Shown here piece after piece: positions 60,211 to 64,000 of a stretch of DNA of 64,000 bases; the first letter of the stretch is position 1; each line of letters opens with the position of its first letter. The notes beneath the pieces were generated by a model, which saw only the letters and a program-made list of their open reading frames with translations, was not told the DNA's origin and searched no databases. The DNA is taken from the NCBI GenBank assembly GCA_006937955.1, contig SSNP01000031.1:507417-571416 (forward strand), read 5' to 3'. Made by a program: the position numbers and the translations under genes. Source of the stretch: Pachypanchax playfairii. Taxonomy: Eukaryota; Chordata; Actinopteri; Cyprinodontiformes; Aplocheilidae.

Positions 60211-61136
60211 ACGCACGTGCACACGTGCATTGGTGAGGTCACACACTGATGTTGGTCAAGAAGGCCTGGCTCTCAGTCTCCGCTCCAATTCATCCCAAAG
60301 GTGTTCTATCAGGTTCAGGTCAGGACTCTGTGCAGGCCAGTCAAGTTTATCCACACCAGACTCTGTCATCCATGTCTTTATGGACCTTGCTTTGTGCACT
60401 GGTGCACAGTTATGTTGGAAGAGGAAGGGGCCCGCTCCAAACTGTTCCCACAAGGTTGGGAGCATGGAATTGTCCAAAATGCTTTGGTATCCTGAAGCAT
60501 TCAAAGTTCCTTTCACTTGAACTAAGGGGCCAAGCCCAGCTCCTGAAAAACAACCCCACACCATAATTCCTCCTCCACCAAATTTCACAGTCGGCACAAT
60601 GCAGTCTGAAATGTACCGTTCTCCTGGCAACCTCCAAACCCAGACTCGTCCATCAGATTGCCAAATGGAAAAGCGTGATTCATCACTCCAGAGAACGGGT
60701 CTCCACTGCTCTAGAGGCCAGTGGCTTTACACCATTGCATCCGACGCTTTGCATTGCACTTGGTGATGTGTGGCTTGGCTGCAGCTGCTCGGCCATGGTA
60801 ACCCATTCCATGAAGCTCTCTGCGTACTTTACTTGGGCTAATCTGAAGGTCACATGAAGTTTGTAGCTCTGTAGCAATTGACTGTGCAGAAAGTCGGCAA
60901 CCTCTTTGTACTATGCGCTTCAGCATCCGCTGACCCCTCTCCGTCACTTTACGTGGCCTACCGCTTCGTGGCTGAGTTGTTGTTGTTCCCAAACGCTTCC
61001 ATTTTGTTATAATAGAGCTGACAGTTGACTGTGGAATATTTAGGACCGAGGAAATTTCACGACTGGATTTGTTGCACAGGTGGCATCCTATGACAGTTCC
61101 ACGCTGGATTTCACTGAGCTCCTGAGAGCGGCCCAT
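60211..61136 (-). pseudogene. Tc1-like transposase, inactivated
   Basis: Starts MGRSQELSEIQRGTVIG at 61136, with helix-turn-helix parts (SSREISSVLNIPQSTVSSI) and GRPRKVTERG. The first frame stops at 60711 after CNAKRRMQWCKATGL; the next frame resumes LWSDESRFSIW and GGGGIMVWGCF. The second catalytic Asp is replaced: the motif reads FQHNCAPVHK. The third acid (PDLNLIEH) remains. The C terminus is lost after ERRLRARPS. Confidence 0.85.
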
Positions 61137-61271
61137 TCTTTCACAAATGTCTTGCTTCACAGTCTGCATGCCTGAATGCTTGACTTTATACACCTGTGGC
61201 CAGGCCAAGTGATTAGGACACCTGATTCTGATCATCTGAATGGGTGAGCGAATACTTTTGGTAATATAGTG
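60211..61271 (-). mobile_element. Tc1-like transposon, one end lost
   Basis: The right end GAATACTTTTGGTAATATAGTG is a Tc1-type terminus. The opposite terminus and the last part of the gene are missing near 60185-60225. Confidence 0.75.
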
Positions 61272-61942
61272 TGTACTTTCAAAGCACAACTGCTTAGCTC
61301 TGAAAGGTCCCTCTATCATTTCAATGGCTTTTTAAAAACCCCTTTTAAAGGTTTACAACCAGTTTAGTAAAGCTTTGAACACCGGAGCTCCCGTTAGAGG
61401 TGTTAGCATAACACGCTAGCATAGAGCTACCCTGGTCTGAAGCTTCTCGACAGCTTCTGTAAACGGAGGATCTACGTGAAGTCTCTAACAAATTGGTGTA
61501 TGAAAATTTGTATGAAAATTGCAGGAGCTGGGAAAACAGAAAAATTTGTTAAAGTTGCCTGAGTTGAGCATTATTTGAGAACGACTTATCTGCTTGCTAC
61601 CACAGCTAGCAGCTCGTCACTTTTGTGAATTGGCTGTACCCTGACATTTGTGGCTAGATATAGCCAGTGTGCGGTTTGTGAAAAAAGCAGAGGGTTTTTT
61701 TTTTCACTTTCATACGGTCCAAAAGAACCACGGTGAAGGGGGGGATAGCACCCTGTGATGGATGGTTTAGCAATATTGTTATCCAGGTGGAAATTCCGAC
61801 AATTCGGGAAAATGGTGGTCCCAGAAGAGCATTAAAATTCGGGATTCTTGCGGTTAAATCAGGAGGGTTGGCAAGTATGGTCAGACGAGAAAGAGGAACA
61901 AAAATAACTTATCCCCCCAGGGATAAAAAATAAAGGACCGAA

Positions 61943-62010
61943 GGGGGGGACATCAATAGCAGAGGGGGGACATCAAAAGCAGAGGGGGGACGTCAAAAGC
62001 AGAGGGGGGG
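61943..62010. repeat. 20-bp minisatellite
   Basis: About three and a half units of GGGGGGACATCAAAAGCAGA with few changes. Confidence 0.85.
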
Positions 62011-62242
62011 TAAATCCCCCCCGACAAATCGAACACTGGACATAGCTGTGTTCTGTTAGCTTTAAGTCAGCCACGGTTACATTCATAACAGCGTTATATG
62101 CTAATTCTAACCTACGTTAGCTAAACACGGATTTTTAGACACTAACTATTAGGAGAAGTCAGACACAAACACAGATCGCACCACCGAAGTGAGCAGAGCT
62201 CAGATGTTTCCACATAAAAGTTGTGCTGGTGTGAGTAGTAAC

Positions 62243-62545
62243 ATGGCAAATGGCATGTACTTGTATAGTGCTTTACTCAGGTCCTAGGACCCCCAAAGCG
62301 CTTCACACTACAGTATGTAATTCACCCATTCACGCACACACTCACACGTTTGGTGATGATAAACTACACACATGTTGTAGCCACAGCTGTGCTGGGACAC
62401 ACACTGACAGAGGCGAGGCTGCCAGACACCAGCGCCGCAGGGCACCTCCGACCACCACCAAACAGACAAAGTGGGTTAAGTCTTGCTTAAGGACACAACG
62501 GCCAGGCAATCTTTTTCTCTGGGCAAAGCAGAGATGTGTAACATG
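62243..62545 (-). repeat. SINE, head missing
   Basis: Matches 51246-51592 over TGGCATGTACTTGTATAGTG, CCCAAAGCGCTTCACACTAC and GACAGAGGCGAGGCTGCCAG, but the tRNA-like head is absent; a Tc1 element starts at 62554. Confidence 0.8.
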
Positions 62546-62553
62546 TAGACGTA

Positions 62554-63774
62554 CACTCACCGGCCACTTTATTAGGTACACCATGCTAGTAACGGGTTGG
62601 ACCCCCTTTTGCCTTTAGAACTGCCTCAATTCTTCGTGGCATAGATTCAACGAGGTGCTGGAAGCATTCCTCAGAGAGTTTGGTCCATATTGACATGATG
62701 GCATCACACAGTTGGCGCAGATTTGTCGGCTGCACATCCATGATGCGAATCTCCCGTTCCACCACATCCCAAAGATGCTCTATTGGATTGAGATCTGGTG
62801 ACTGTGGAGGCCATTTGAGTACAGTGAACTCATTGTCATGTTCAAGAAACCAGTCCGAGATGATTCCAGCTTTATGACATGGCGCATTATCCTGCTGAAA
62901 GTAGCCATCAGAAGTTGGGTACATTGTGGTCATAAAGGGATGGACATGGTCAGCAACAATACTCAGGTAGACTGTGGCGTTGTAACGATGCTCAATTGGT
63001 ACCAAGGGGCCCAAAGAGTGCCAAGAAAATATTCCCCACACCATTACACCACCACCACCAGCCTGAACCGTTGATACAAGGCAGGATGGATCCATGCTTT
63101 CATGTTGTTGACGCCAAATTCTGACCCTACCATCCGAATGTCGCAGCAGAAATCGAGACTCATCAGACCAGGCAACGTTTTTCCAATCTTCTATTGTCCA
63201 ATTTCGATGAGCTTGTGCAAATTGTAGCCTCAGTTTCCTGTTCTTAGCTGAAAGGAGTGGAGCCCGGCGTGGTCTTCTGCTGCTGTAGCCCATCTGCCTC
63301 AAAGTTCGACGTACTGTGCATTCAGAGATGCTTTTCTGCCTACCTTGGTTGTAAGGAGTGGTTATTTGAGTCACTGTTGCCTTTCTATCAGCTCGAACCA
63401 GTCTGGCCATTCTCCTCTGACCTCTGGCATCAACAAGGCATTTCCGCCCACAGAACTGCCGCTCACTGGATATTTTTTCTTTTTCGGACCATTCTCTGTA
63501 AACCCTAGAGATGGTTGTGCGTGAAAATCCCAGTAGATCAGCAGTTTCTGAAATACTCAGACCAGCCATTCTGGCACCAACAACCATGCCACGTTCAAAG
63601 TCACTCAAATCACCTTTCTTCCCCATACTGATGCTCGGTTTGAACTGCAGGAGATTGTCTTGACCATGTGTACATGCCTAAATGCACTGAGTTGCCGCCA
63701 TGTGATTGGCTGATTAGACATTAAGTGTTAACGAGCAGTTGGACAGGTGTACCTAATAAAGTGGCCGGTGAGTG
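62554..63774 (-). mobile_element. Tc1/mariner transposon, CACTCACCGG termini
   Basis: Inverted ends CACTCACCGGCCACTTTATT and AATAAAGTGGCCGGTGAGTG, TA before the left end. Short terminal repeats (about 28 bp) enclose one open transposase gene. Confidence 0.93.
62586..63626 (-). CDS. Tc1/mariner transposase, intact, DD36E spacing
   Basis: 346 codons, uninterrupted, from ATGGGGAAGAAAGG to a stop after GGPTRY. It would catalyse excision and TA-target insertion of its own element. Helix-turn-helix parts at about 8-45 (SDFERGMVVGARMAGLSIS and SRTTISRVYREW) and a second DNA-binding part at 60-115. Catalytic Asp155 (WSDESR), Asp246 (QQDNAPCH) and Glu283 (PDLNPIEH); 36 residues lie between the last two instead of the usual 34. 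Glycine box GGGGVMVWGIF is present. The DD36E spacing is known for the Incomer group; the assignment is inference. Confidence 0.95.
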   Translation of the reverse strand: MGKKGDLSDFERGMVVGARMAGLSISETADLLGFSRTTISRVYREWSEKEKISSERQFCGRKCLVDARGQRRMARLVRADRKATVTQITTPYNQGRQKSISECTVRRTLRQMGYSSRRPRRAPLLSAKNRKLRLQFAQAHRNWTIEDWKNVAWSDESRFLLRHSDGRVRIWRQQHESMDPSCLVSTVQAGGGGVMVWGIFSWHSLGPLVPIEHRYNATVYLSIVADHVHPFMTTMYPTSDGYFQQDNAPCHKAGIISDWFLEHDNEFTVLKWPPQSPDLNPIEHLWDVVEREIRIMDVQPTNLRQLCDAIMSIWTKLSEECFQHLVESMPRRIEAVLKAKGGPTRY

Positions 63775-63800
63775 TGTGTGGGTATATATATATATATATA

Positions 63801-64000
63801 CAGTGGGGCAAAAAAGTATTTAGTCAGCCACCAATTGTGTAAGTTCTCCCACTTAAAAAGATCAGAGAGGCCTGTAATTTTCATCATAGGTATACCTCAA
63901 CTATGAGAGACAAAATGAGGAAAAAAAATCCAGAAAATCACATTGTCTGATTTTTAAAGAATTTATTTGCAAATTATGGTGGAAAATAAGTATTTGGTCA
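63801..64000 (+). mobile_element. left end of a second copy of the 43489 Tc1 element
   Basis: Begins CAGTGGGGCAAAAAAGTATT right after a (TA)n run and follows the 43489 terminal repeat to the window edge. Whether it holds a gene is not visible. Confidence 0.9.

Noticed and set aside
1..64000. CRISPR arrays, operons, phage genes or rRNA genes
   Set aside because: Nothing of the kind is visible; all tandem spacing patterns are explained by microsatellites or transposons.

Overview
This window is teleost fish nuclear DNA. It has small exons with GT-AG introns, fish SINEs and LINEs (including a Rex3-type RTE element with its tandem GATG tail), several Tc1/mariner families, hAT and TTAA-flanked miniature elements, and (CA)n and (TA)n arrays. 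Nothing bacterial or viral is present.

The main gene is arap1 (ArfGAP with RhoGAP, ankyrin repeat and PH domains 1), on the minus strand. I could join 21 coding exons between 59334 and 11890 with matching splice phases at every junction. They give 837 codons plus a stop: the second half of the ArfGAP domain, two PH domains, RhoGAP with its arginine finger, a Ras-associating domain, a last PH domain and the C-terminal tail. The SAM domain, the first two PH domains and the ArfGAP zinc finger lie beyond the right edge. A second host gene is visible only as its last exon on the plus strand (6112-6269, poly(A) signal at 6348). It converges on arap1, and I could not identify it.

Layout. 1-2522: a decayed mariner-type element that received two back-to-back TTAA-flanked elements. 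2530-5250: an L1 ORF1 relic, SINE pieces and unassigned sequence. 5250-6360: end of the unknown plus-strand gene. 6575-8930: a CA-flanked repeat, a Rex3 fragment and a TTAA-flanked element with a THAP exon. 8931-11889: arap1 downstream or 3' UTR sequence. 11890-42749: arap1 exons 2-21, with MITEs, hAT elements, SINEs and LINE fragments in the introns, and an exact 2.6-kb repeat around a 10-N gap that is probably an assembly error. 42750-59151: a 16.4-kb intron inside the ArfGAP-coding region, with a complete Tc1 element with an open transposase, a GC-rich block and a 2-kb palindrome nested in another Tc1 element. 59152-59334: ArfGAP exon. 59335-64000: one dead and one open Tc1-type transposase, and the end of another copy of the 43.5-kb Tc1 family.

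The novelty is in the mobile DNA. Two nested insertions can be proved from sequence inside the window because an uninterrupted second copy of the target is also present. At least six TTAA-flanked elements share 5'-AGG/AGA termini; one carries a THAP domain, which suggests Kolobok rather than piggyBac. Four hAT-type elements keep exact 8-bp target duplications. No CRISPR array, operon or rRNA gene is present. All family names come from reading the sequence, not from a database search.
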